NCBI GenBank assembly: GCA_016342345.1
Contig: JAEINO010000004.1
Span: 79,122 to 143,121, forward strand
Direction: 5' to 3'
From: Pseudodesulfovibrio sp.
GTDB lineage: Bacteria > Desulfobacterota > Desulfovibrionia > Desulfovibrionales > Desulfovibrionaceae
DNA: 64,000 nucleotides
In this document: positions 16,904 through 27,200 of the stretch, piece by piece
Position numbering within the stretch: position 1 is the stretch's first letter
Layout: each line of letters opens with the position of its first letter
Made by a program: the position numbers and the translations under genes
Notes under the pieces: model-generated
Database searches by the model: none
What the model saw: only the letters and a program-made list of their open reading frames with translations
Told to the model about the DNA's origin: nothing

Positions 16904-17107
16904 ATTCTGTGATTTTGTGGTGTTTGCTTTCGGGGGAATGATAAACAGGATGCACTGTCACGCAAAAAACATGAGATTGTTACCCTACTGTAATCTTTTC
17001 GTAACAAATTCGAGCACTTAAATAATTATTGAGGCTACGCTTCCTTCCGGCCTTGAATCCTTGATGGGTCGAACGTGGAATCCCTGCAGGGGAGAGGAGG
17101 CAGTGCA

Positions 17108-19693
17108 ATGAAGCTCGGTGTGAAAATGACCATGTTTTGCTTGTTGGTAGGTGTCCTGCCTTTGGCGGGCATGGCCGGGTATAGCCTGCATGCTGCATCC
17201 GGGAGCATGAAATTCCAGGCATATGACAAGCTTGCCTCCCTCAAGGAGGCCAAACTTCATGATCTTAACGAACTCACCAAAACCTGGAATAAGGATATAA
17301 CCATGTATTCCGAGGCTCGCTATGTGTACAGCGCACTGGTCAGGCTTCGGGATATTGTTTTTTATGCGGCTGAACCGGGCAAGAGCATGGACGTGAACAA
17401 TGAGGAATACGTCCATGCCATGAAGCGGGTGGAAGCCGAATTCCGTCCGTGGATCGCGGTGCGAGGATATGCGGACGCCCTGATCCTGGATGATACGGGA
17501 CGAATCGTCTTTTCGGTAAAAAAAGGCAGGGAGCTTGGCGAGGATCTGGTCCGGGGGCCTCTGGCAAAAAGCAGGCTGGCCAAGGCGTGGAAGCACGCTC
17601 TCAAAGGTGATGTTGTTTTTGTGGATTTTCATCCATATGAACCGCTTGACGGTGAGCCCTGTGCCTTTGTCGCTACTCCCATTCGTCGTAATGGTCAGGA
17701 GATCGAAGGCGTGGCAATGCTTCGTATCCCGCTGGCGAGCGTGAATGGTGTCATGTCAACACGTGCTGGCATGGGTGATACGGGAGAAGCCTATCTGGTC
17801 GGTCCTGACATGCTCATGCGGTCCGATCTCTTTTCCGACCCGAAGCAGCATAGTCTGCGGGCCTCCTTTGCCGCGCCGGACATGGGCAGCATGACAACCA
17901 TTCCCGTGGTGCAGGCTCTGGCCGGTAAGACCGGGAGCATGGAAACCCTGGACTATCGGGGACGAGCTGTTCTGGCAGCTTTTGCTCCGGTGGCCGTGGG
18001 CGCGGATATCTGGGCTTTGGTGGCCAAGGTCGATGCGGTTGAGGCCTTTGCTCCGGTCAGGCGTTTGGAAAATGCTGCCATGATCGTGGGTGCGACTTCC
18101 GTGGCAGTCATCATTCTGGTCACGCTTGTTTTTCTTCGCTTTGCTCTGCTTAGCCCTTTGGACAGACTGCGAATCTATGCGGGCAGAGTTTCTGGTGGCG
18201 ACCTTGATGCACGCCCGGAGGGATTGTTCAGGGGCGAGTTGAAACAGGTTCGGGATGCAATTGAGCGCATGGTCCGCAATCTGGCGGACAAGATGCAGGA
18301 GGCGGAAGGTGCATCGCAACTGGCCCTGACGCGGGCGACCGAAGCCGAGGCTGCCCTGATCCGGGCTCGCAGGGAGCGGCAGCAACGCATGGATGATGCC
18401 CGTGCGCAGCGGGAGGGAATGCTTAAGGCCGCAGGCATGCTGGAAGGCGTGGTGGTTCGGATGACAGAGGCTTCAGCCACGGTAAACGACGAATCCGACA
18501 GGATCATGCGGGGGGCCACAAGCCTGAACAAGCGGGTGGAGCTTACTGCTACGTCCATGGAGCAGTTGGCAGGGTCCATTCGGGAGGTCGCAGACAATGC
18601 CGAGACTGCTTCGTCTGAGGCTGTCATGGCCCGCCAGCGCGCCAGGGAAGGCTCTGAAGTGGTCCGGAGGGCCATGGACTCCATCGGCGAGGTTCATGCC
18701 ATTACAGCGCAGCTCAGAGGCAAAATGTCGGAACTGGGTTCCAAGGCCGATTCCATAGATAAGGTCATGAATGTCATTTCGGATATTGCTGACCAGACCA
18801 ATCTGTTGGCTCTCAACGCCGCCATCGAGGCTGCCCGGGCCGGAAAATCCGGGCGCGGGTTTGCCGTTGTTGCTGATGAGGTTCGCAAACTGGCCGTAAA
18901 GACCATGGACGCCACGCGTGAAGTGGGTGGGTCCATCTCTGCCATCCAGTCCGGTGTACGGGAGAACATGCAGGGCATGGAGCAGGCTGCGTACAAGGTT
19001 GATACCGCTAACGAACTTGCCGGAGAATCCGGGAAGGCATTGGGCGAGATCATGGAGTTTTTTGATTCCACTTTGGCGCAAATTCAGGCCATTGCAACGG
19101 CCAGTTGTCAGCAGTCCTCTGCGGGCGATGAAATAAACAAGGCCGTTGCCGAGGTGGACACAGTGTCCAGCAAGACCGTTGAAGCTGTTGGTCAGACCGG
19201 TGTTGCCATCGATGATCTGACTGGTCAGATAGAGAATTTATCCAAATTGTACGGGTTGTTCATGGTTTTGGGAGAAGGGCAGGTTCAGGAAGATGTGGTC
19301 AGGCTGGCATCCCTGCCGGGGATCGTGTCCATGGATTCGTTCAAACAGCGGGAAATACTGGAAAGGGCTGTGCGCGAGAATCCGTGTCTGGAGCTGGCCC
19401 GGATCATGGATGCCACGGGCAGGCAGGTGACTGATTCTGTTTATGCCTCGGATTCGGGCACGGGTCGTTCTTTGGGCCGACCTGGAGTTGACTGGTCACA
19501 TCACGACTGGTTTTCTGAACCGATGCGGACCGGAGAGACGTACCTTTCCGGTATTTATCATTCCGGTACTGTTGGTGATTATTGCCTGACCGTTTCGACC
19601 CCCATCAGGACTCGTGGTGGTACTCTGTTGGGCATTCTGGCTGTGGATGTGCGTCATGCCAGTCTTCGAAGTGCCCTGGAGCGGGCGGCCTGA
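17108..19693 (+). CDS. Methyl-accepting chemotaxis protein with extra C-terminal sensor domain
   Basis: I start at ATG 17108 (GAGGAGG just upstream) rather than the track's 17075, giving 861 residues. TM1 lies at about 8-30, followed by a periplasmic double-Cache-like sensor (to about 315), TM2 (about 325-350), a HAMP region, a coiled coil rich in Ala/Arg/Glu, and the MCP signalling domain with the conserved tip [40 protein letters not shown]. After the signalling domain, residues about 745-861 form another PDC/Cache-like domain ([33 protein letters not shown]) that must be cytoplasmic. A cytoplasmic PDC module after the methylation helices is rare. No CheR-docking pentapeptide is seen at the end. 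Confidence 0.9.
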   Translation: MKLGVKMTMFCLLVGVLPLAGMAGYSLHAASGSMKFQAYDKLASLKEAKLHDLNELTKTWNKDITMYSEARYVYSALVRLRDIVFYAAEPGKSMDVNNEEYVHAMKRVEAEFRPWIAVRGYADALILDDTGRIVFSVKKGRELGEDLVRGPLAKSRLAKAWKHALKGDVVFVDFHPYEPLDGEPCAFVATPIRRNGQEIEGVAMLRIPLASVNGVMSTRAGMGDTGEAYLVGPDMLMRSDLFSDPKQHSLRASFAAPDMGSMTTIPVVQALAGKTGSMETLDYRGRAVLAAFAPVAVGADIWALVAKVDAVEAFAPVRRLENAAMIVGATSVAVIILVTLVFLRFALLSPLDRLRIYAGRVSGGDLDARPEGLFRGELKQVRDAIERMVRNLADKMQEAEGASQLALTRATEAEAALIRARRERQQRMDDARAQREGMLKAAGMLEGVVVRMTEASATVNDESDRIMRGATSLNKRVELTATSMEQLAGSIREVADNAETASSEAVMARQRAREGSEVVRRAMDSIGEVHAITAQLRGKMSELGSKADSIDKVMNVISDIADQTNLLALNAAIEAARAGKSGRGFAVVADEVRKLAVKTMDATREVGGSISAIQSGVRENMQGMEQAAYKVDTANELAGESGKALGEIMEFFDSTLAQIQAIATASCQQSSAGDEINKAVAEVDTVSSKTVEAVGQTGVAIDDLTGQIENLSKLYGLFMVLGEGQVQEDVVRLASLPGIVSMDSFKQREILERAVRENPCLELARIMDATGRQVTDSVYASDSGTGRSLGRPGVDWSHHDWFSEPMRTGETYLSGIYHSGTVGDYCLTVSTPIRTRGGTLLGILAVDVRHASLRSALERAA

Positions 19694-19800
19694 CAGCACC
19701 AATGACATCGTGTCAAGATATGATGCAATCGACGCCTGAGGGTCATGGAGTTGTTACTTCTGTTGGGTATCTTGTCCCAAAACAACAGGAGGATACAGTC

Positions 19801-19965
19801 ATGATATGGTTTCCCAATGAGAAGTATACATCCGAGTACATTGCTGCCGAACTTTTCGAGATGGGTGCGAGGGTTCATCAAGGAACCCTGTGCATGGTGA
19901 TTGTGGCAGCGGGTGCTGTCGGCGTCATGGCCGTTGCTCAGGCTACGTGCATTTACGGCATGTAA
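19801..19965 (+). CDS. 54-residue membrane peptide
   Basis: A short ORF with a strong ribosome site (AGGAGG, 7 bases before the ATG). The peptide starts MIWFPNEKYTSEYIAAELFEMGARVHQ and ends in a hydrophobic segment (TLCMVIVAAGAVGVMAVAQATCI) with two Cys and a short IYGM tail, so it is probably a single-pass membrane protein. The track lists it only inside a longer upstream-extended ORF. Its last 23 bases overlap the end of the convergent substrate-binding-protein gene. No family recognised. Confidence 0.6.
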   Translation: MIWFPNEKYTSEYIAAELFEMGARVHQGTLCMVIVAAGAVGVMAVAQATCIYGM

Positions 19966-21097
19966 GTCGTCGCAACAGAAAGAGAAGTGCGGCAAGGGTG
20001 ACAAGCCCGAGAGCCGCGCTCAGTATGCCTGATGAGGTGATCGTGTCCGTTTCGGCGGGTCGCACGGGTTTGTTGACGAGTTGTGCGGTTTGAAGCAGTG
20101 GAATGTTCTGGGTCTGTATGCCGAAACGGGCAAGGACCGTGGCGTCGACTACAAGTTGCGGTTGGGGTGGTTGGGGCAGCATTTCCCCGGCTGGTTCGCC
20201 TGCAAGAATGCGTTTGATCAGTTTGGCCGCACTGCTGCCCTGGTTTTTCCCTGTAGCCACAAAGCCGCCGAGAACTCCTTGGCCTATCCACGTGTCGAGC
20301 AGGACAAACACCGGCCCCGCGCTCTGCTCCGACAGCATCTTGACAGCCTTGACGTCATCAACGGTCTTTCCGGTCCGGTCTTCCTGAAATCCGAGAAACA
20401 GCACCGCACCTGATGTTGGAATGCTGGATGCCACGGCATCAAGGGTTTCCATGTCGAGGCCCTTGTTGTCGCCTGGTTCATGGCCGGGGAAGATGAGTTG
20501 GGCATGATCCAGATATGGGGTCATGGCCTGCTCCATTGATTTTCTGAGGGACAGGCTGATTGGCGTTGCATCCATGATGCCTACCACCAGACGGGTGTCC
20601 GGTCGTGTGGCGAAAATCAAATCCACGGTGTCGCTGACATCCATATCCAGGGGAACGCCTGTGCAATCGCCACATTGACGGAGCAATTCCGGTCCGGGCC
20701 TGGGCATGGAACAGAAGACAACCGGAGCATCGGAGAATAAGGTCTCGCGGTACTTGCGCATGAAGGCAAAGGCTATTTTGCCGCTGGCGACCACGGCTTC
20801 GGGTCTGGTGTTTGCGTGCACGCGGGAAAGTCGTTCGTATTCCGAGTCAAAGTGTTCCTCCTTCATGTCCTCGCCACCAAGATGTTCCTGTCGTATTTCA
20901 GTCCCTTTACCCAGTTCGGATGCCAGGCCTGCAATGATTCCCTGCGTCCACGGCGTGGGGCCGTCTTCGGAGTGGAGCACGACAATTCCTTTTGCCAGGG
21001 CCAGATGCGTGGGGCATGAAAGTATCACCAGAATAAAGAGCACGATGGTAAATCGTAACCGTTCAAATATGTTGTTGTAACTGGCAGGAAAATTCAT
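19943..21097 (-). CDS. Membrane-anchored ABC-substrate-binding-type sensor protein
   Basis: The 384-residue protein has a signal sequence or N-terminal helix (RFTIVLFILVILSCPTHLALA), a periplasmic domain of the ABC_sub_bind type (IVVLHSEDGPTPWTQGIIAGL, AFMRKYRETLFSDAPVVFCSM, VLGGFVATGKNQGSSAAKLIKRIL) and one C-terminal membrane helix (ILSAALGLVTLAALLFLLRRL) with a short basic tail. The same domain forms the sensor of the large hybrid kinase at 32302-35847 (its matching piece is FMRRYHSELFPNVPVVFCG). Here the output domain is missing. Just upstream on the same strand, with a gap of about 40 bases, is a diguanylate cyclase, so the protein may be a sensory partner of that enzyme. No permease or ATPase is close. 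Confidence 0.78.
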   Translation of the reverse strand: MNFPASYNNIFERLRFTIVLFILVILSCPTHLALAKGIVVLHSEDGPTPWTQGIIAGLASELGKGTEIRQEHLGGEDMKEEHFDSEYERLSRVHANTRPEAVVASGKIAFAFMRKYRETLFSDAPVVFCSMPRPGPELLRQCGDCTGVPLDMDVSDTVDLIFATRPDTRLVVGIMDATPISLSLRKSMEQAMTPYLDHAQLIFPGHEPGDNKGLDMETLDAVASSIPTSGAVLFLGFQEDRTGKTVDDVKAVKMLSEQSAGPVFVLLDTWIGQGVLGGFVATGKNQGSSAAKLIKRILAGEPAGEMLPQPPQPQLVVDATVLARFGIQTQNIPLLQTAQLVNKPVRPAETDTITSSGILSAALGLVTLAALLFLLRRLTCRKCT

Positions 21098-21137
21098 CGG
21101 AAGTTATCGGTAGTTTGTCATTTTAAGCTGAAGCAAA

Positions 21138-22190
21138 TCAGTCTGTGAAGGTGCAGACCTGATTGCGACCCGAGTCCTTTGCTTCATACAGGGCCGTGTC
21201 TGCGGCATTGACAAGCTTTCCCGAATTCCAGTCCGTGCGCCACTGGGCCACGCCAATGGAAACGGTGAACTGGATTGGTTTGTTTGCCAGTTGTCCGTCA
21301 GTGCGGATGCGGAAATCATAGCTTTCCACGTCGGCCCGGATGGCCTCGGCCTTGAGAATGGCTTTGTCCAGAGTCATGCCCTTCATGACGATGACCAGTT
21401 CTTCTCCCCCATACCGGGCCGTGAAACTTTGATACTGGATGGCGTGGGCGCAGATGATTCGGGCCAGGGCGTGCAGGAAATCGTCGCCTGCCTGGTGTCC
21501 GTAAGTGTCGTTGACTTTCTTGAAGTGGTCCACATCGATCATCATCAGGGACAGGGGTGCGTCCTTTTTTCGTTGACCCAGGACCGCGTCATTGATGAAG
21601 GCATCCAGCGCGCGCCGGTTGTGCAACTCGGTGAGCATTGGGTCGAAGTTGGCTGTGTGTTCCAGCATTCGGGCCTTGGCTTGCAGTTCTCTGGCTTCTT
21701 CCTTGAATTCCACGATCAGATCCTGAAACATGTCCCGGACCTTGGACACGATAAGCGACTGGTCCTTGCCTGATTTGATGACACCCACTGTCTGTTCTTT
21801 GAAAGCGTCCAGTTTACGGTTCTGGCGTTCGCAGTTGCCCTGCATGGAGTTGATGATTCCATGCATCTCGTTGAGGAGTTGGGTGGCTGAGCGTTTTTCC
21901 TGAGCCAGGGACTCCTCAAGTTCAAGTGCGCCAATGGTTTGCATGATATACATGTCGAGCATGGCTATGATGGTCTCAAACTGTTTGTCCGAGAAGTCTT
22001 TTTTGGCGAGCTCCCTGAATATTTCCTGCTGGATTTCTATTTTCTTTTTGTCGGAATAGATGGACAGCTTGGTGAGCAGATTGCGTACGAAAAGTACAAT
22101 AGCCAACCAGTCCTGATCGTTGTCTATTCCAAAATTCTTGAGGATTGCGGACAATTCGCCCATGCTTTTGCGTGCGTTTTTTTGCGTCAT
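21138..22190 (-). CDS. GGDEF-domain diguanylate cyclase
   Basis: I start at the ATG at 22190 (AGGA upstream) rather than the TTG at 22271, which has no ribosome site; this gives 350 residues. The N-terminal half is helical with a coiled coil (about 50-190) and no membrane segment. The C-terminal GGDEF domain has the metal site MMIDVDHFKKVNDTYGHQAGD and the active signature RYGGEELVIVM. It should join two GTP to make c-di-GMP. No RxxD inhibitory site is seen at the usual position (five residues before GGEEL). Downstream is the orphan sensor and upstream an HD-GYP phosphodiesterase, all on the minus strand, so synthesis and degradation lie in one cluster. Confidence 0.9.
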   Translation of the reverse strand: MTQKNARKSMGELSAILKNFGIDNDQDWLAIVLFVRNLLTKLSIYSDKKKIEIQQEIFRELAKKDFSDKQFETIIAMLDMYIMQTIGALELEESLAQEKRSATQLLNEMHGIINSMQGNCERQNRKLDAFKEQTVGVIKSGKDQSLIVSKVRDMFQDLIVEFKEEARELQAKARMLEHTANFDPMLTELHNRRALDAFINDAVLGQRKKDAPLSLMMIDVDHFKKVNDTYGHQAGDDFLHALARIICAHAIQYQSFTARYGGEELVIVMKGMTLDKAILKAEAIRADVESYDFRIRTDGQLANKPIQFTVSIGVAQWRTDWNSGKLVNAADTALYEAKDSGRNQVCTFTD

Positions 22191-22339
22191 ATCGGTGTCC
22201 TGTTCAAGGCGTGTTCCGGTTTTGGAGGCAGAGCTTGTCAACCCAACTTCATCATAGGGAAAAATGTTCAAACCGGTAAAGGGAATAATTGCAATTGTGG
22301 CAGGAGGCGGGCGCGGGAAGCACGTGTGTTGGTGATTCG

Positions 22340-23320
22340 TTAAAGCATGTCCGCGCCGCTCAGGACTGCTACGAATCGTTTGAAGACATTCATGTCCACA
22401 CCATCGCGCATGTCGTGACGGATGAGGGTCAGAGCCTCGTAGGGTTGCATGGCTTCGGCATATGGGCGCTCTGTTGTCAGGGCGTCATATATGTCCGACA
22501 TGGAAATGATGCGGACAGGCATGGGGATGTTGTCGCCTTTGAGACCTGCCGGATAGCCTGTACCGTCCAGTTTTTCGTGGTGGAAGAGTATGCAGTTGAT
22601 GGTGTTTTGCGTCATGGGCAGGTGGGCGCACATGGAGACTCCGTGTATGGGGTGCTCCTTGATTATTTCACGTTCGGCCCGGGTCAGGGAACCTCGTTTG
22701 TTGAGGATGCGCCGGGGAATCTTGGCCTTGCCCACATCGTGCAGCAGTGCGCCCAGACCGCATTCATAGATTTCGTTGTCGTCCATGTCGTATGTCTGGA
22801 ATACGGCCACGGAGTAGATGAAGACGTGCATGCAATGAGTGTAGGTCTTGTAATCATGGGAAATGAACGGGGCAACGGCTGAAAGAGATGAGTCTGTTGC
22901 CAGAAATTTGATGGAATTCTTGACGATTTCCGAAATGCGGTCAAAGTGTCTGGCCCGGAGCGCGCTGGGCAACTTGCGCTCGAAGACATCCTGCATGACA
23001 ACTGTGGAGGCTTCATAGAAGACCTCGGAGCGGACCTCGATGGGCAGGTTCTCATCCAGAAGAATACTGCCTAGATTGAGCTCGATGTATTTTTCGTATT
23101 GTGGCCGTTCGGAACCCTGGATGTAGACTTCCTTGATTCCGTTCTTGTGCAGAACCTGGCGATGCTTGAGGGTGAACTTGTGGCCCGATTTTGTGTACAG
23201 CACAAAGTCCCCTCCCTGCCAGAGGAAGACGGAAAAATCCCCCAAGGCTTCCGGGAAGAGCATAACCGGAGAGACGGGGAAGTAGGATACCGGTCGAGCG
23301 GCGCGAAGGTTTGTATCCAT
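22340..23320 (-). CDS. HD-GYP c-di-GMP phosphodiesterase
   Basis: The protein (326 residues from the ATG at 23320; the track's TTG at 23347 lacks a ribosome site) has an N-terminal DUF3391-like region (FVLYTKSGHKFTLKHRQVLHKNGIKEVYI) and a complete HD-GYP domain: ALLHDVGKAKIPRRILNK, IIKEHPIHG, ILFHHEKLDGTGYPAGLKG and ISMSDIYDALTTERPY. All metal-binding residues are present, so it should hydrolyse c-di-GMP to GMP. No membrane or receiver domain, thus cytoplasmic. It lies 149 bases upstream of the GGDEF gene on the same strand. Confidence 0.9.
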   Translation of the reverse strand: MDTNLRAARPVSYFPVSPVMLFPEALGDFSVFLWQGGDFVLYTKSGHKFTLKHRQVLHKNGIKEVYIQGSERPQYEKYIELNLGSILLDENLPIEVRSEVFYEASTVVMQDVFERKLPSALRARHFDRISEIVKNSIKFLATDSSLSAVAPFISHDYKTYTHCMHVFIYSVAVFQTYDMDDNEIYECGLGALLHDVGKAKIPRRILNKRGSLTRAEREIIKEHPIHGVSMCAHLPMTQNTINCILFHHEKLDGTGYPAGLKGDNIPMPVRIISMSDIYDALTTERPYAEAMQPYEALTLIRHDMRDGVDMNVFKRFVAVLSGADML

Positions 23321-23489
23321 CTCTGCTGAAGTATAATAATAGTTCAACGAAGGCTAGTTAAAATCATGAGAAAGCCTAGAGGGATGAAATTATCCGGGCA
23401 TTGTCAGTGGTTGCCGTCAAGCAGAAATTGTGTTGGCGAAGAGCCCCTTTCAATTTTTGCGGATGGACGATCTGGTTGCGGGAAAGAGT

Positions 23490-24161
23490 TTACGCAGATT
23501 TGGTTGTTGGAGCGGGCGGGCGCGATTTCAGCCTGTCCAGAATAATGCCCATGTCCGGGGGGATGATGTCCATGAAGATATGTTTTTCCTCTTCATAAAC
23601 CGAGAAAGGAAGGCGAGGGTATCCCTTTTTCCACATGGGTTCGAATCGAACACTCGGATCATTCACCCAGAAGACGCCGAGTCCGAAATCGCTGTCAACG
23701 ACGAACGAGTGTATGTCTGCATAGTTGTGATGAAGATCGTGCATGATTTTCCAGACATCGCCATTCCATGCGCCGGTTTTTATTTTTCGGGCACCTTCAG
23801 CCTCGGACGAAGGCAATAGATCGTGTGCCACGACATACCCACCCGGACGCAGACAATTCAGCGCATTGAGAACATCCTTGATGGACTGTTCGTAGAGGTG
23901 CAAGCCGTCCACAAAGATCACATCAAACTGTTCCTGGTTCTGCCTGAAAAAGGGATCGCTTTCGCAGGGATAGACTCGCACGCCCACAAGTCCGTTGCTC
24001 AGCGGCGGCTTCAGGCGATCAAGCAGGGGGGGCGGGTCGACTCCGGTTCGGCCAGGCACTTGAACCTGGCTGAGAACTTCACCTTCCCGAATTCCTATTT
24101 CAAGGTAGTCCGTTGCCCTGATGTGTGCGCAGATTGCGTTGATCAATTCGATTCTAGTCAT
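23490..24161 (-). CDS. Class I SAM-dependent methyltransferase (Methyltransf_24-like)
   Basis: A 223-residue protein with a Rossmann-type methyltransferase core: motif I YLEIGIREGEVL, then FDVIFVDGLHLYEQSIKDVLNALNCLRPGGYVVAHDLLP, the pattern of the methyltransferase family often encoded with glycan genes. The acidic residue Asp in VVAHDLLP and the His in FVDGLHLYE are typical. The acceptor is unknown. It is on the minus strand after the giant hybrid kinase gene, with a gap of about 105 bases, and has no clear ribosome site. No sugar-biosynthesis genes are adjacent. Confidence 0.8.
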   Translation of the reverse strand: MTRIELINAICAHIRATDYLEIGIREGEVLSQVQVPGRTGVDPPPLLDRLKPPLSNGLVGVRVYPCESDPFFRQNQEQFDVIFVDGLHLYEQSIKDVLNALNCLRPGGYVVAHDLLPSSEAEGARKIKTGAWNGDVWKIMHDLHHNYADIHSFVVDSDFGLGVFWVNDPSVRFEPMWKKGYPRLPFSVYEEEKHIFMDIIPPDMGIILDRLKSRPPAPTTKSA

Positions 24162-24267
24162 GTCATTGTCATGCTACGTGTCAGAAAAGCAGAGTGCAAT
24201 ATTTTTATGGTAATGCAGCAGATGGCAAAAGGTGAAGGGGAATCGGGAAGACTGGTTATTGTCTGGT

Positions 24268-27200
24268 TTAGTCCTGATCCTTTGTCATGGGGAACAGGTG
24301 CGCCAGGACTCTTTCGATTTCTTCCATTTCAACGGGCTTGGCAATGTAGTCTGTCATGCCGCTTTTGATGAAGCCTTCACGGTCGCCAAGCATGGCGTGT
24401 GCGGTCATGGCGATGATCGGCGTGTGTGGGTCCATGGTGGAGCCTGCAGGGGCATTTCGTATCATGCGGGTTGCTTCGATGCCGTCCATGCCGGGCATTT
24501 GAATGTCCATGAATACGGCATCAAAGGAGTGTTTTTCAAGAAGCCTGAGGGCCTCTTCGCCTTCACAGGCCGTTTCTGCAAGGTGTCCGAGTTTGCCGAG
24601 CATCCGGGCGGCCATGAGCCTGTTGACGCGGTTGTCTTCGACAACGAGGAGTTTGAGTCCTGTTCTGGAGGCCATGTGCTGATCGTTGTCTTTCTGAGTA
24701 TCTTCGATGTTTATTGGGTCGAATTGGAGATTCAGGGCGAGATGGACGATGGTGCCCATTCCCTTGTTGCTTTCGATGGACAGGGACCCACCCATGATAC
24801 CTGCCAGTCTTTTCACGATGCCCAACCCCAGTCCCGTTCCTTGGTGTCGGCGTATGTAGGAACCATCGACCTGGGTAAAAGGTTCGAAAATGTGGTCGAT
24901 CATTTCGTCCGGGATACCAATCCCCGAGTCTTCAACGCTGAACAGGATTCTGACTGTGCCGGTTTGCATGTCCTTGTTGATCAGGTGGACGGAAACAGAG
25001 ATCCTGCCACTGTCGGTGAACTTGATGGCGTTGCCTACAAGGTTGAAGAGAATCTGTTTGAGTCGACTTTTGCCGCCCACGAGTTTGCAGGGAACCTCGG
25101 AGCCGATGTCGCTGACAAGAGTCAATCCCTTGTCCTGAGCCTGTCCCCTGAAAGAGGCCAGGACATCCTGCATGAATGTCGTGAGGGAAAACGGCTCGGT
25201 GACGATTTCCATTTTGCCCGCTTCGATCTTGGAGAAGTCCAGGATGTCGTTGATGATGGAGAGCAGGCTGCGGCCCGAGAAAAGAGCGGTGCTCACATAG
25301 TCGGCCTGTTCTTCAGTCAGGTCGGTTGTCTGGGCGAGTTGCAGCATCCCGAGTACGCCATTGAGTGGTGTTCTGATTTCGTGGCTCATGTTGGCCAGGA
25401 ACTCGCTCTTGGATTGGTTGGCTGCTTCGGCCAGTTCCTTGGCCTTGAGTAAATCCTGTTCATTGGTCTTTCGCTCGATGGCCAGGGCTATCTGTTCGGA
25501 CACGGAGACAAGAAGCCCCACATCCTTTGCCGAATATTGGTTGGAGTTCGTATAGGACTGTACAGCCATGACTCCCACGACCTCATTTCGTATCTTGAGT
25601 GGAACGCCCAGCCAGACTTCGGAACGTGTTCCGAGCATGGCCTCTTCACGGGTGTGCCTTTGTTTAAGGAAGGTCTTTCGGGTCAGATGCTCAGTGTTGT
25701 GGAGTCTGAGGTCGTTCAAGGTTGGAGAGTCGGGATCAGGAAGAGCCTTTTTGTTGACGAGCAGAGGTCTGCCGGATCGGATGACTTCGACGGCAAAGCT
25801 GGTGGTGGCTTGTTCGTCGATGTCGAGTATTGCGCCCTTCAAGTCGTCCATTTCATCTTCGAAATAGGAGAATTCAAGGTGTCTTCTGCTCTTGTCCAGA
25901 AGCGCGATGAAGAAGTTGGCGGCTTCGATATTGTCGTTGAGGGCCGTGTGTATGCGTCCGTATAGGTCGTCGAGATCCGAAGTTGTGCTGACGGCATTTG
26001 AGATTCGATAGAGCAGGCTGGCCACGGTTTCGTTATAATTGCGTTGGGTGACATCGACTATGGTCCAGATGATGCCTTGGTCGAGGTCGTTTTTATCCAC
26101 TGCCTTGGCAAAGAGGTTGGCCCATATAAGGCCTCCGTCCGGGCGACGGAATTGATGCTCGGCATGGAATTCTCCTTCAATGGACAGTCCGTGCAGACAG
26201 CGTCGGCGAAAGCTTCGGTAGGCTTTGTCGGACTGAAAGAATTGTGATCCGTTGCTGCCAACCATTTTATTCTGGTCGTGGCCGAAGATTTCCGCACCTC
26301 GTTTGTTGATGCGCAGGATGGTGCCGCTCTTGAAAAGCCCGATGCCGATGAACGTGTTGCGCTGGATGGCTTCCGTCTCATCCAGAGCTTCCCGGAGTCT
26401 GTCTTCGGTCTGTTTCCGCGCGGTGAAGTCCATGAGCGACGCTATGGACTGGTTGCTGCCTGGCAACATATCCACCTTGAGGTGGATGTGGCGAATTTTT
26501 CCTGAACGGGTGATGAACTGGAATTCATAGGAAGTGGGTGCATTACTTTTTTTATTGAATCGTTCGCAATGGTATTGGTACATATGTGGAAGAGTGCTTT
26601 CGTCCACGAAATCGGTCCAGGACATGATCCCTTCAATTTCTTTCCGGCTGTATTCGGAGAGTTCGGCAAAGCGTTTGTTGGCTTTGGAGATGGTGGAATC
26701 GCTTTCAATTATGACTGAGGCTGTGCCGGTGGTCTCGAATATGGTGCGATAGAGTTGTTCGGTCTTTTTTCGTGCTTTTTCGGCATTTTTTCGTTTGGAG
26801 ATGTCGCGCATGATGGCAACGTATCCATCGGATTGGCCCTCAAGCATGGGGTGGATGATGGAAATGGAGGTTTCTGTGGGAATGGGGGTGCCATTGCTTG
26901 CGGCGAACGTCCATTCGCCAATCCAGGCACCTGTCCCGGAAAGCGTTGGTCCTATCAATTGATTGAATTTTTCAAAATCCTCTGGAGATTGCTGTAGAAT
27001 TTTAGTGTTTTGTCCGATTAGTGTCCCTTTGTTGAAGCCCAGTCTGGTAATGGCAGATGTGTTCATGTCCGTAATAATCAGATTGGCATCAAAGAGCAGA
27101 ATGGGGTCAATGGAACTCTCGAAGATGGCCCGGAAATATTCGCGGCTTTCCAGCATTCGAGTCTGGGCCAGTGCCGATTCGGTAATGTCCTTGGACACAG

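Noticed and set aside
15561-17107. c-di-GMP (GEMM) riboswitch in front of the HD-GYP or chemoreceptor genes
   Set aside because: I looked for the conserved GEMM-I core and did not find it; only inverted repeats and the intergenic repeat are present.
24232-25452. Long plus-strand ORF (406 residues)
   Set aside because: It lies wholly within the minus-strand giant kinase, whose HATPase and receiver motifs are intact; the plus frame has no domain.
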